Of a DNA stretch of 64,000 nucleotides, positions 1 to 8,320 are shown in pieces. A program made the position numbers and the translations under genes. The notes under the pieces are model-generated. The model searched no databases, was not told where the DNA came from, and was given only the letters and a program-made list of their open reading frames with translations. Source of the DNA: Aerobium sp039839275 (GTDB lineage: Bacteria; Pseudomonadota; Alphaproteobacteria; Rhizobiales; Rhizobiaceae); assembly GCF_039839275.1 (NCBI RefSeq), contig NZ_JBDOQP010000005.1, positions 62,001 to 126,000 of the forward strand, given 5' to 3'. How positions within the stretch are numbered: position 1 is the first letter of the stretch; each line of letters opens with the position of its first letter.

Positions 1-424
1 GTGCACCTGGTGCGGCACCAGCGATCAGTGTCGCCGCTTGCTCGAAGGCAAGCGACCCCGCTGCGTAGTTTTCGCTCTGGACCATCGGGCGATGCCGGGC
101 ATGCCTGGCGAGAGCCTTCATATCCCGGTGGCTCAATCCGGTCGTGCCGATGACGAAGGGGATCGGCTTCTCGGCGCAAAGCTCCTGGAACATCATCGTG
201 GAACGCGGGGTCGAGAAGTCGATCATCACGTCGCAGCGCGCGTTGATCGCAGCGTCGCCGGCGCGGTAGGCGATCCCGCCGCCGGCGACCGGGCGCCCGG
301 CATGGCGCGAGCCCGGGGAGACGATGCAGGCGGCAAGTTCGAGACCCGGCGCAGACACGATCGCCTCCACCAGTTTCGTGCCCATCTGGCCGGCTGCGCC
401 GACAACCCCGATCCGCATCGCCAT
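1..424 (-). CDS. DapB-like (dihydrodipicolinate reductase family) protein, 3' end cut by window edge
   Basis: The 141 visible residues open with a Rossmann start (MAMRIGVVGAAGQMGTKL), followed by DFSTP near residue 70 and GTTG near residue 90. This is the order found in 4-hydroxy-tetrahydrodipicolinate reductase (DapB), which reduces a cyclic imine with NAD(P)H in lysine synthesis. The substrate-binding C-terminal domain lies beyond base 1. The segment after GTTG reads SENYAAGSLAFEQAA where DapB usually has a P-N-x-S-x-G-V-N type motif, so this is a divergent member. It is the last visible gene of a catabolic operon, 3 nt after the aldehyde dehydrogenase stop. I infer a cyclic-imine or similar reductase in catabolism rather than housekeeping DapB. 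A second in-frame ATG lies 6 nt downstream. Confidence 0.75.
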   Translation of the reverse strand, partial: MAMRIGVVGAAGQMGTKLVEAIVSAPGLELAACIVSPGSRHAGRPVAGGGIAYRAGDAAINARCDVMIDFSTPRSTMMFQELCAEKPIPFVIGTTGLSHRDMKALARHARHRPMVQSENYAAGSLAFEQAATLIAGAAPGA

Positions 425-427
425 GGC

Positions 428-1825
428 TCAGTCGATCACCACTTTTGTCTCCGACATCTCGCGCAGGGCGATGCGCACTCCCTCGCGGCCCAGCCCGCTG
501 GATTTGATGCCGCCGAAAGGCACGTGCTCGGCGCGGAAGTCGGGCCCCTCGTTGATCATCACGCCGCCGACCTGAAGTTCGCGCGAAAACCGGCGGATGA
601 CCGCATGGTCGTTGCTGAAGATGCCAGCCTGCAGGCCGAAGGCCGTCGCGTTGACTTCCGCGATCGCGTCACCGGGTTCCACAAATGCGCGGATCGAGAT
701 GACGGGGCCGAAGGTCTCGTCGGCGACCACCGGATGGTCCGGTTCGATATTGGCGAGCACGGTCGGGGCCACGAGCGTGCGCTTGCGGCCGCCGCCGGCA
801 AGAAGCCGTGCGCCGCGCGAGACCGAAGCCTCGATCCGGGTTTGAACGGTCTCGGCCGCCGCCTCGTCGATGACCGGCCCCATCGTCGTTGTCTCGTCGA
901 GCGGATCGCCGTAGCGGACGGCCTCGACTGCCGGGACGAGGCGCTCGATGAACGGAGTTGCGATGGCTTCATGCAGATAGAGCTTCTTGACCGCCGCGCA
1001 GGACTGGCCCGCTATCTCGAAGCGGTGACCGATCGCCGTCGCCACCGCCTTGTCGAGGTTGGCGTCGGGCATCACGAACAGCGGGTCGTTGCCGCCGAGC
1101 TCCATCAGGCAGCGAACGAGCCCGCTGGCGTTCTTCAGCGCCAGCCCTGCCGCCGGCCCGCCAGTAAAGCTGAGCAGGTCGATGGGCGCGCGCGCCAGTG
1201 CAAGCGCTGCGTCCGCGCCGCCATGGACCACCTGGAACAGGCCGCCCGGAAAGCCGGCCTCCAGCGCGAGCTCGGCCAGTCTTGCCGCAGCAAGCGGGGC
1301 CTTTGGAGACGGCTTGGCGACGACGGCATTGCCGGCCGCGATCGCGGGGCCGAGCTTGTGGCACAGCAGGTTGAGCGGATAGTTGAACGGCGTGATCGCG
1401 GCGACGACGCCTACCGGCACATAAGTGATGGCGGCGTGGCGGTCGACGCCACCCGACACGATGCCGCAATGAAGCACCTCGCCGTCAAGGAAGGTCGCGG
1501 CGTCGCCGGAAAGCCGCAGCGTGTTCTGTGCCCGGCGGACCTCGTTGCGCGCCTCCGCGATCGTCTTGCCGACCTCGCCGGCGATGAGCTGCGCCAGTTC
1601 CTCGGCGTTGGCGGCGATGCGACAGGCAAGCGCGCCCAGCAGCGCGCGGCGCTCATAGGGTTGCGAATGGCGGAATTCGGCCTGAGCCTTCCTGGCGCGC
1701 AGGACGGCGGCGGCAATCTCTGCCGCATCCGCGATCGCGACCTCACCGACGACCGCCTGGTCATAGGGGTTAAGGACCCGGATCGAGTCGTCGGCGTTTT
1801 GCCTGCGAATGGCTGCAGTGGTCAT
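428..1825 (-). CDS. NAD(P)+-dependent aldehyde dehydrogenase (possibly semialdehyde dehydrogenase)
   Basis: This 465-residue protein spans a complete aldehyde dehydrogenase domain. Visible motifs are TPFNYP with the oxyanion Asn at about 148, the cofactor-binding KPSPKAP at 171-177, SFTGG at 219-223, the general base Glu at about 242 in MELGGN, and the nucleophile Cys at about 276 in GQSCAA. The family oxidises aldehydes to acids in the cytoplasm. Its place after a three-subunit imino-acid dehydrogenase suggests it clears a semialdehyde from the same pathway, for example alpha-ketoglutarate semialdehyde in hydroxyproline breakdown. That substrate is inference. An upstream in-frame start would run into the preceding gene. 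The ATG at 1825 lies 7 nt after the previous stop and matches the family's N-terminus. Confidence 0.88.
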   Translation of the reverse strand: MTTAAIRRQNADDSIRVLNPYDQAVVGEVAIADAAEIAAAVLRARKAQAEFRHSQPYERRALLGALACRIAANAEELAQLIAGEVGKTIAEARNEVRRAQNTLRLSGDAATFLDGEVLHCGIVSGGVDRHAAITYVPVGVVAAITPFNYPLNLLCHKLGPAIAAGNAVVAKPSPKAPLAAARLAELALEAGFPGGLFQVVHGGADAALALARAPIDLLSFTGGPAAGLALKNASGLVRCLMELGGNDPLFVMPDANLDKAVATAIGHRFEIAGQSCAAVKKLYLHEAIATPFIERLVPAVEAVRYGDPLDETTTMGPVIDEAAAETVQTRIEASVSRGARLLAGGGRKRTLVAPTVLANIEPDHPVVADETFGPVISIRAFVEPGDAIAEVNATAFGLQAGIFSNDHAVIRRFSRELQVGGVMINEGPDFRAEHVPFGGIKSSGLGREGVRIALREMSETKVVID

Positions 1826-1832
1826 GACATCC

Positions 1833-3170
1833 TCAATCTGAAGTGCTTGGGTTCGGGTCGTGGTCCGCGAGGAGAGACGCGATGGAGACGGGTCGCACCG
1901 GCCAGCGGTGGCCGGCAAGCGCGTCGGCGGGAATTGCATCCGGCAGGCCCTGCGCCCGTGCAATAATCGCCGCGGTATTGTCGGCACAGAACCGCCCTTG
2001 GCAGGCGCCCATCGCAAAGCGGCCGTTGAGCTTCACTTCACGCGGCGAGATCGCGGGGTTCGCGTCAAGCAGCGCGCGCAGCTCGCCAACCGTGCGCCCC
2101 TCGCAGCGGCAGAGCACGGTCTCGTCCGGAAGGTGGTCGAGCCCCGATCCATCGGCTGGCCGAAAGAGCTGTGCCAACGCTGCCTGCGCCTTGCGTTCCC
2201 CTGCCACGGCCGAATGGTTGGCTTTGGCCTGTGAACCGCCGCCGAGCTGTTTGATAACCTCCAGCGCGGAACCGCTTCCGTCGGCTTCGGCAGCAACCGC
2301 GCCAAGCGCTTCGCGGCAGTCTCCGGCATGGACGATGAACGGTTCAACGCCGCCGGCGGGCAACCCGAATCCATTCGACCTGATGCCGTCATGCAATGCG
2401 ACGTGGTCGGCGTCGAAACTCATTCGCCGGCCGTTATCCGCTGCGCATTCCACGCGCAGCGCGCCGTCGATCCTTTCGATCGAGAGCACGCGGGTGCGGC
2501 GCCTCCAGGCGACCCGTGCGCGGACGAGCCTTGTCAGATAGTGCATCGCTTCGACCAGAAGCCGCGGTCGCGCGAGAAGCGCAAGGCCATGCAGGGGATG
2601 CGCTGTCGGGTCGCCGGCTTCCAGCAGCGCCACCGGCGGATTGCCTGCCGCGGCAAGCTGGGCTGCAAGCGCGATGTTGAGAGGTCCGTTGCCGGCGACG
2701 AGGATCCGCCCCGCTGGCGGCTTGCCAGTCTCCTTGAGCAGCACCTGCATGCCGCCGGCAGTCCACACGCCGGGCAGTTGCCAACCCGGACGTGGCAGAA
2801 CCCGTTCCACGGCGCCGACGGCGAAGATCACGGCCCGTGGCCTGACGAGCCTTGTTGTCGCCGAGCGTCGGTCCTCGAGGATCGCCAGACCGTCGCCATC
2901 CAGGCCCACAAAACTTGTCTCGCCGTGCAGTCGTGTCGTCATCGCTGCGATGCGGCGGTCCAGCCGCGTCCACTGGGCACGCACCGAAGGCGGCATCGCG
3001 GGCTTCGCTTCGGGCTCGGCCGGCTGACGGTGGATGGCTCCGCCGGCGCGGTCGCGCTGGTCGATCCACAGGACGGACAAGCCGGACGCGTCAAGTTCGG
3101 CGGCCGCCGCAATGCCGGCCGGTCCGGCTCCGACGACAAGCACGTCGATGTCAGTTGCCGGCTCACTCAT
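1833..3170 (-). CDS. Alpha subunit of opine/D-hydroxyproline/HCN-synthase-type dehydrogenase (FAD, BFD-like [2Fe-2S])
   Basis: This 445-residue pyridine-nucleotide-disulfide-type flavoprotein has a GAGPAG FAD motif near residues 14-19, a second dinucleotide motif GNGPLN near 160, and a C-terminal BFD-like iron-sulfur domain with Cys at about 354, 356, 390 and 395 (CRC ... CQGRFC). This architecture is that of the large subunit of octopine/nopaline oxidase, hydrogen cyanide synthase (HcnB) and heterotrimeric D-hydroxyproline dehydrogenase. The [2Fe-2S] subunit and the DadA-type beta subunit lie directly upstream in the same operon, completing the heterotrimer. The ATG at 3170 overlaps the previous stop by 8 nt, which implies translational coupling. 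The exact amine substrate cannot be read from sequence. Confidence 0.87.
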   Translation of the reverse strand: MSEPATDIDVLVVGAGPAGIAAAAELDASGLSVLWIDQRDRAGGAIHRQPAEPEAKPAMPPSVRAQWTRLDRRIAAMTTRLHGETSFVGLDGDGLAILEDRRSATTRLVRPRAVIFAVGAVERVLPRPGWQLPGVWTAGGMQVLLKETGKPPAGRILVAGNGPLNIALAAQLAAAGNPPVALLEAGDPTAHPLHGLALLARPRLLVEAMHYLTRLVRARVAWRRRTRVLSIERIDGALRVECAADNGRRMSFDADHVALHDGIRSNGFGLPAGGVEPFIVHAGDCREALGAVAAEADGSGSALEVIKQLGGGSQAKANHSAVAGERKAQAALAQLFRPADGSGLDHLPDETVLCRCEGRTVGELRALLDANPAISPREVKLNGRFAMGACQGRFCADNTAAIIARAQGLPDAIPADALAGHRWPVRPVSIASLLADHDPNPSTSD

Positions 3171-3381
3171 CGGCGTCGACCACGCGGGCACCGGCCCGGG
3201 CAAGGGTGATGCATGCCTCGACGAGCCGGCCGTCGCACCGCACGACGCAGGACTGGCACGCGCCGATGCCGCAGAAATAGCGCGGGAGGCCGTGGTTTGC
3301 CCGCAGCAGCGCCGCTGCAAGCGTCTCGCCGGGGCGAAACGGCACGGCATCGCCGTTCCATGAGAAGGTCGTGTCGCTCAT
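3163..3381 (-). CDS. Small [2Fe-2S] ferredoxin subunit of the heterotrimeric dehydrogenase
   Basis: This 72-residue protein carries a plant-type [2Fe-2S] set: Cys at 37, 42, 45 and 57 in YFCGIGACQSC ... CIT. Its length and spacing match HcnA-like or OoxX-like electron-transfer subunits of three-component opine and D-hydroxyproline dehydrogenases. It probably carries electrons between the flavins of the alpha and beta subunits. It overlaps the beta-subunit gene by 4 nt (ATGA) and the alpha-subunit gene by 8 nt, so the three should be made in fixed ratio. The ATG at 3381 is the only sensible start. Confidence 0.88.
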   Translation of the reverse strand: MSDTTFSWNGDAVPFRPGETLAAALLRANHGLPRYFCGIGACQSCVVRCDGRLVEACITLARAGARVVDADE

Positions 3382-4550
3382 GCGGCCTGCCTTCGCGCCC
3401 CGAAGCGGCCGGGATCGAACGGAGCGAGGTCGATCGGCACGGCATGGCCGCTGGCGAGGGCGGCGACGATCCTGCCGGTCAAAGGTCCGAGGCAGATGCC
3501 GTCGCCCTCGAAGCCGGTGGCGACGATGACGTTGTCGAAGGCGGGCGCGCGCCCGATCAGCGGCCGGCCGTCGACCGTCGCCGTGCGAACACCGGCAAAG
3601 CTTCTCAAGAGGCGTAGCTCGCCGAGCCGGGGAACCAGCGCCACCGCTTCGCGCAGCAGCAAGCGGGCTGCGCCGGCATCCGTGCCGCGGTCATCGGTTT
3701 CTTCGCGTGTCCCACCGATGAGGAATTGGCCCGTCCGCAGTGGGTCGATGACAAGCCCGAAGCGGCGTCCGGTCTGCGTCATGCGGGCTTCGGTGGAGTC
3801 CTTGCTCATCAGATAGCGGCAGGACATCAGCGAGCCGGGCAGGCCCGCATTGAGCGACGGCGCGCGTTCGGTAACGAGTAGCTGGCCCTTGCGCGGCCGC
3901 AAAACGCCTTCAAGGCCGAGAAGCGATGCACTGCCGCCACCGGCGGCGAGCACGACGACATCTGCCTCGATCTTTCCAGCCGTCGTATGAAGCAGGTCGA
4001 TGGACCGCGATCGGTCAGCCGGATTGATGTCATGAACGTGGCAGCCGCGCATGACTGTCGCCCCGGAGGCCACCAGCAGCCGGTTGACGATCTCGTAGCC
4101 GATCGCATGGCCCTCGCCCCGAACTTCCACGGCCGAGCGGACGCCGGATGCCAGGTTCGACACCACCGAGTGGAGCGCTTTTGTCCCATGCTGGCGGATT
4201 TCGACCCCGCTCGCGGCCAATGCCGCCGCATGGGCTGCCAGAACCTCGTCCTCGTCCTCGTCCTGGGCAAGCATGAACGTGCTTCGTTGCCTGAAGAGGC
4301 CTTCGAGCAGGCCGGACGCATGAAGCTGCCTGTAGGTCTCGACGCCCTCGATCGCCGCCTCCATCAGAGGGCCGGGCCGCTTGCTGGCGACGGAGACCGC
4401 CCCGTCGGCTGCACCGCTCGCCGCCGAAGCCGGCGCGGCCGCCTCCACGACGCGGACTTCGAAGCCTGCCTTGGCGAGAAAATAGGCGCTTGCCGCGCCG
4501 ACGATGCCGGCGCCGATGATCACGGCCTTCTGTCTTCGTGTCGCTGCCAT
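3378..4550 (-). CDS. Beta subunit of opine/D-hydroxyproline-type dehydrogenase (DadA-family FAD oxidoreductase)
   Basis: This 390-residue glycine oxidase/DadA-family flavoprotein starts with a dinucleotide fold (VIIGAGIVGAASAYFL, residues 10-25). It ends with the usual DAO C-terminal block, TVDGRPLIGRAP followed by ATGFEGDGICLGP. DAO enzymes oxidise amino or imino acids to imines. With the [2Fe-2S] and BFD-type subunits just downstream it forms the catalytic part of a membrane- or quinone-linked heterotrimer. It is the first gene of the minus-strand operon. The start at 4550 (MAATRRQ) has an AAGG about 9 nt upstream and sits right before the FAD fold. The longer in-frame extension upstream is rejected because it crosses the divergent promoter and the LysR gene. 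Confidence 0.86.
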   Translation of the reverse strand: MAATRRQKAVIIGAGIVGAASAYFLAKAGFEVRVVEAAAPASAASGAADGAVSVASKRPGPLMEAAIEGVETYRQLHASGLLEGLFRQRSTFMLAQDEDEDEVLAAHAAALAASGVEIRQHGTKALHSVVSNLASGVRSAVEVRGEGHAIGYEIVNRLLVASGATVMRGCHVHDINPADRSRSIDLLHTTAGKIEADVVVLAAGGGSASLLGLEGVLRPRKGQLLVTERAPSLNAGLPGSLMSCRYLMSKDSTEARMTQTGRRFGLVIDPLRTGQFLIGGTREETDDRGTDAGAARLLLREAVALVPRLGELRLLRSFAGVRTATVDGRPLIGRAPAFDNVIVATGFEGDGICLGPLTGRIVAALASGHAVPIDLAPFDPGRFGARRQAA

Positions 4551-4709
4551 CGCAGGAAACCTTGGGCGAATTCGATGGCGGCATTGTCGAAACGGGCAGC
4601 GTGCAAGTCGATGCAAGAACGCGGGCTTGGCTACGCGCTTTTTTTGTATGGCGCAGTGGCGTCGTGATGATCGCACCGGCGCGGCAGCCGTGGTATCGCT
4701 TGCACCACC
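4551..4709. promoter_or_regulatory. Divergent promoter region between dehydrogenase operon and LysR gene
   Basis: The 159 nt gap separates divergent genes, the usual place for LysR binding and both promoters. It holds a T8 tract at about 4639-4646 followed by GTATGG. No operator with clear dyad symmetry could be fixed by eye, so the assignment is positional. Confidence 0.5.
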
Positions 4710-5633
4710 ATGGCCAAGATCAGCCTCACGCTCATCCAGACCTTCTACGAAGTGGCGTCCCACGGTTCCTTTTCGGGCGCTGCGCGCGAATTGAACCTCA
4801 GCTACCAGTCGGCGGCCAACCACGTGCGCAGGCTTGAACAGATCCTGCGCGAACGGCTCATCGAATCCGAACAGGGCGCCAAGCGCATCTCGCTGACGCC
4901 GCGCGGACGCGCCCTCTACAATCTGCTGCATCCCGAACTCGACGTGATGCTGGAACGCCTGACGAAGCTGATCGAGAACCAGCGCACCGCGCTGCGCATC
5001 GGCATGCCACAGGCGATCTTCTTCCATCTCCTGCCCAAGGTGCTGAAGCGCTTCCGGCAGGACAATCCGGACATGGAGATCACCGTCTACGAGCGCGACA
5101 CCGTGCTTGCCGAACTGGTGAAGAACGGCAGTCTCGATGTCTGCATCTCCGAGCGCTATTTCGGCGATCCGGTGGTGCCGCAGACCCTGCTCGGCACCTA
5201 TCGTCTCAGTCTAGTCTATCCGCGCGAATGGGGCGCCAAGCCCGCCCCTGCCGACGTGCCGGCCTGGGCGGCGGGGCGGCCCTTCATCACCCACGAGCCG
5301 GGCCAGACCCTGCGAAACCTTGCTTTCGACTTCCTCAACAGCGGCGGCGGTGATGTGCAGCCGGCTATCGCCACCTCCGGCAGTTCGTCGGTGATGCGCT
5401 GCGTGGAGGAGGGGCTGGGCTTCGCAATCCTGCCTTCATGGTGCATCGACGAGAGGGATGCGCGGCTGACCAGCGTCAAGCTGTCCAACCTGCCTGAAGT
5501 GCGGGTCTATTTCGGGCACGCCGACTTCCTGCGAAAGAACGAAGCGGTGCGGGGGCTTCACGACGTTTGCCAATCCGAGCTGGTCGGGACAGAGCTCGAA
5601 GCGCCGGCCGGCGACAGCAGCTACGTTCCCTAG
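4710..5633 (+). CDS. LysR-family transcriptional regulator
   Basis: The protein has 307 residues. An N-terminal winged helix-turn-helix (about residues 4-63: TLIQTFYEVASHGSFSGAAR ... SAANHVRRLE) is followed by a periplasmic-binding-protein-like effector domain (about 90-295). It is transcribed away from the dehydrogenase operon and very likely controls it in response to the operon's substrate or an intermediate. The ATG at 4710 places the HTH at the normal distance from the N-terminus. The recognition helix reads SYQSAANHV rather than the more common S.PAVS.. pattern, which may alter DNA specificity. Confidence 0.9.
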   Translation: MAKISLTLIQTFYEVASHGSFSGAARELNLSYQSAANHVRRLEQILRERLIESEQGAKRISLTPRGRALYNLLHPELDVMLERLTKLIENQRTALRIGMPQAIFFHLLPKVLKRFRQDNPDMEITVYERDTVLAELVKNGSLDVCISERYFGDPVVPQTLLGTYRLSLVYPREWGAKPAPADVPAWAAGRPFITHEPGQTLRNLAFDFLNSGGGDVQPAIATSGSSSVMRCVEEGLGFAILPSWCIDERDARLTSVKLSNLPEVRVYFGHADFLRKNEAVRGLHDVCQSELVGTELEAPAGDSSYVP

Positions 5634-5780
5634 TTGCGGCGCCGACCTACAAAAAAAGAGATAAGTCGGCCCCTCTCTCTAGCATTGTCCGTCCCCGACG
5701 CATGGCTAGGCTGATTGCGAACGGCCGATAGCCATTCGTCGAAACGACAATAAACACCGGGGAATTTTTGGAGGTTTGAC

Positions 5781-6605
5781 ATGCGATTGTGGAAAAAGAT
5801 CGTCGCGGGCGCCGCTGTTGCGCTCGGTCTCTTGGGAGGTGTCGCGCAGGCCGACACGGTCGCCGAGATCAAGGAGCGCGGGGTGCTGCGTGTTCCCGGC
5901 ATCCTCAACGAGGTGCCTTATTTCAACAAGGATCCGCGCACCAACGAATGGAACGGCTTTGTCATAGAAATGGCGAAGGACATCGCCAAGACGCTCGATG
6001 TCGAGCTGGAAGTTGTCGAGTCGAGCTGGGCCAACGCCATTCTCGACGTGCAGAGTGGCAAGGTCGACATGGCGTTCGCGGTGACGGCGACGCCGGCCCG
6101 CGCGCTTGCGGTCTCGTTCTCCTCCCCGACCTATTTCAACTCGTTCATCATCGTCAGCGCCAGCGAAGACGTGGAAGGCAAGACCTGGCGCGAGCTGAAC
6201 GATCCCAAATACACCTTCGCGGTCGATATGGGGTCCGCGCAGGACCTCATCACCCAGCAATATCTGCCGAAGGCCAACATCCTGCGCTTCAAGACGCGTG
6301 ACGAGGCGATCGTCGCCGCCACCACCGGCAAGGCCGACGGCCTCGTCAACACCATGCTCAACGGGCTGGTGATGACCAAGCGGTCGCCCGACCTCGGCAA
6401 GGTGATGGTGCCGACGCCGGTGCTTTCGACCCCCTCGGTGGTGGCCGTGAACTATGGCGCCGACGAGGTGTTCAAGAGCTTCGTCTCCGGCTGGGCCGAA
6501 TACAACCGCCGCATCGGCAACAACCAGACATGGATCGTCGACAGCCTCGAACCATTCGGCGTGACGCTCGAAGACATGCCGCAGGGCTTCGGCTTCGGCG
6601 GCTGA
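5781..6605 (+). CDS. Orphan amino-acid-type ABC transporter substrate-binding protein (SBP family 3)
   Basis: This 274-residue exported protein has a Sec signal peptide (residues 1-24, cut near VAQA-DT). The mature part has the family 3 hallmarks: GVLRVPG, an NGFVIEMAKDIAK segment, then GKVDMAFAV and the TPARA motif. Family members bind polar amino acids or small acids in the periplasm. No permease or ATPase gene of the matching HisQM/HisP type is nearby, so it may serve a remote permease or act as a sensor. A GGAGG lies 6-10 nt upstream of the ATG. A strong terminator follows at 6631-6659, making this a single-gene unit. The upstream gap (5634-5780) is AT-richer and probably carries its promoter. 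Confidence 0.9.
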   Translation: MRLWKKIVAGAAVALGLLGGVAQADTVAEIKERGVLRVPGILNEVPYFNKDPRTNEWNGFVIEMAKDIAKTLDVELEVVESSWANAILDVQSGKVDMAFAVTATPARALAVSFSSPTYFNSFIIVSASEDVEGKTWRELNDPKYTFAVDMGSAQDLITQQYLPKANILRFKTRDEAIVAATTGKADGLVNTMLNGLVMTKRSPDLGKVMVPTPVLSTPSVVAVNYGADEVFKSFVSGWAEYNRRIGNNQTWIVDSLEPFGVTLEDMPQGFGFGG

Positions 6606-6630
6606 GTTCTGGAAGCACGGATGGAGAGTA

Positions 6631-6659
6631 AAGGCGGTGCTGCATGGCACCGCCTTTTT
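6631..6659 (+). terminator. Rho-independent terminator after the orphan SBP gene
   Basis: The stem has perfect 10-bp arms (6631-6640 and 6647-6656) with a 6-nt loop, followed by a run of five T residues. It sits 26 nt after the SBP stop and between convergent genes, so it may also slow transcription arriving from the minus strand. Confidence 0.9.
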
Positions 6660-6674
6660 ACATTGCTAGCCGCA

Positions 6675-7196
6675 TCACCGGGCGCGGGCACGGTCCGCGT
6701 CGTCTGCCATTATCCAGATATCGGTCTGGCCGGTATCCTTGCCAAGGGAGGTGAGCACGCCATGGGCCTGGCCACGGTGGTGCGTCTGGTGATTGAACAT
6801 ATGCACGACCTGAAAGGCGCGGGGCGTTTCAAAGGACTTCTCGGTGCCCGCGAACCAGGCGTAGGGCATCGCCAGCCACTGCCGATCGACCGTGCCGGCC
6901 CACCGTGAAATCGCGTCATCCGCATCGGTGCGTCGTTGGCGGAACTCGCCGAAACCGACGGTGAACGTGTCGCTGGCGTCGCGTGTGCCTGATGGCTGGT
7001 CGCCGGCGCCGAAGCGCCAGAGCCACACGAGATCGGCCCAAAGTATGTGGTTCATCGTGCCCAGGAAGGACTTCCAGAACACCCCGCGATCTTCGCGCAA
7101 CCGTGGTTCGTCGAGCTCGGCCGCGGCGGCGATGAAGCGCCGGTTCATCTCGGCATTGTAGCGGGCAAGCAATTCCACATAGGCAGGTTCGATCAT
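6675..7196 (-). CDS. DinB/YfiT-like four-helix metalloenzyme
   Basis: This 173-residue protein resembles the DinB/MST-like fold: a four-helix bundle with three widely spaced metal-binding His. Candidates are the His in TMNHILWADL (about residue 48) and the two in the C-terminal HQTHHRGQAHG motif (about residues 137-145). DinB members include thiol-dependent isomerases and hydrolases. It is the last gene of the operon from 15856 and overlaps the preceding amidohydrolase by 4 nt (ATGA), which fixes the start at 7196. I infer a thiol-dependent isomerase or hydrolase step in this pathway. The substrate is unknown. Confidence 0.82.
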   Translation of the reverse strand: MIEPAYVELLARYNAEMNRRFIAAAAELDEPRLREDRGVFWKSFLGTMNHILWADLVWLWRFGAGDQPSGTRDASDTFTVGFGEFRQRRTDADDAISRWAGTVDRQWLAMPYAWFAGTEKSFETPRAFQVVHMFNHQTHHRGQAHGVLTSLGKDTGQTDIWIMADDADRARAR

Positions 7197-8320
7197 GCCC
7201 TGGCCTTCGCCTCGGCATTCAAGCGGAACAGGGAAATAGCGTTGTCGCGGACGATGGCGCGTCGATCCTGCGGCGACAACGGAACCTTGAAGGCATGCTC
7301 GGGGTGGTCGAAATCCCAGTGCGGATAGTCGGTCGAGAACATCAGCCGGCCCGCCCCGATCCATCGCAGCAGGTCATACAGGTGACGATTGTTCTCCGGC
7401 TCTTCGATGGGTTGGGTCGTCAGCCAGACGTTGGAGCCCACATAGGACGATGGCGCGCGCGTGAGGTGAGGGACTTCATTGCGCATCCGCGTCCATTCGC
7501 GGTCCATGCGCCACATCAGCGGCGGCAGCCATGCGAAACCGCCTTCCACCAGCACCAGCTTCAGACCGGGGTACCTTTCGAAGGCCCCTTCGAAGATCAT
7601 GCTCGTCAATGCCGTCTGGGCAGCGTTCGAAAAGGCGTAGTGCTCCTCGATGTAGAACGACGTCCAGCCCGCTCCGGTATTTGCCCGAGATCCATAGGCG
7701 GCGGAATGCATGCCGATCGGCAGACCGTGGTGCGCCGCCGCCTCGTAGATCGGCCAGTAGCGCTGTCGACCCGCAGGCTCCAGCGCGCGCGGGGGGATGG
7801 CGATCTGTACGAAGCGCCTGTCAGAAGCGCGGCGTTCGATCTCTGCCAGCGCGCCTTCGACATCTTCCTGAGGCACGCAGATCGCACCCCTCAGCCGTGG
7901 TTCCTTCGACAGCCACTTGTCTATCTGCCAGTCGTTGATTGCCGTACACAGGGCGCGGCCAAACTGCTGGTTGAAAACCGAACTGCCGGCAGCCAGCGGC
8001 TGGAGCAGCCCGAATTCGATGTTCAGGGGGTCGAGCAACTGCTCCTGGAGAAATGCGAGGTCGGATGCCGGTGGCCCGCCGGAAGGCGGCCAGGCATCGC
8101 GCCGCATGCCGTTGCCGGGCGTCAGGCGAGGATAGGGCATCGAGCCTGCGAAAGGATTGCCGGTGCGCAATCCGAAATCGCGCAGGTGCTCCTGCCAGCG
8201 TGCCGGAAGGTAGCGCGCCAGTTCGCTGCGCTCGGAAAATGCCGGATGAATATCGCAATCCACAACGCCGTAAGTCGGTGATACGGTCTCGGCTTGCCTC
8301 TCCATGGTCATCTCGTTCAT
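7193..8320 (-). CDS. COG2159 metal-dependent amidohydrolase/decarboxylase family, type B
   Basis: This 375-residue TIM-barrel enzyme is of the ACMSD/5-carboxyvanillate decarboxylase-like amidohydrolase group. It has DCDIHP at 21-26 (a D-x-H variant of the H-x-H metal motif), a barrel His in IGMHSA, and the late STDYPHWDFD acidic motif. Members decarboxylate or hydrolyse aromatic or related acids with a divalent metal. It is most like the plus-strand gene at 22416-23525, sharing GAGWxSxYIEEH and the same TTQPxEEP block. It is co-transcribed with a different, type A amidohydrolase. The ATG at 8320 forms ATGA with the previous stop. A later ATG at 8311 is possible. Confidence 0.87.
   Translation of the reverse strand: MNEMTMERQAETVSPTYGVVDCDIHPAFSERSELARYLPARWQEHLRDFGLRTGNPFAGSMPYPRLTPGNGMRRDAWPPSGGPPASDLAFLQEQLLDPLNIEFGLLQPLAAGSSVFNQQFGRALCTAINDWQIDKWLSKEPRLRGAICVPQEDVEGALAEIERRASDRRFVQIAIPPRALEPAGRQRYWPIYEAAAHHGLPIGMHSAAYGSRANTGAGWTSFYIEEHYAFSNAAQTALTSMIFEGAFERYPGLKLVLVEGGFAWLPPLMWRMDREWTRMRNEVPHLTRAPSSYVGSNVWLTTQPIEEPENNRHLYDLLRWIGAGRLMFSTDYPHWDFDHPEHAFKVPLSPQDRRAIVRDNAISLFRLNAEAKARA

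Noticed and set aside
38..1966. A 642-codon open frame on the plus strand opposite the aldehyde dehydrogenase and reductase genes
   Set aside because: It is antisense to clear enzyme genes with intact active-site motifs, has no domain pattern and is the expected by-product of GC-rich codon use.
4551..5027. An N-terminal extension of the DadA-type subunit of about 159 residues
   Set aside because: It crosses the divergent promoter and the LysR coding region, has the composition of a shadow frame, and the FAD motif starts normally after the ATG at 4550.
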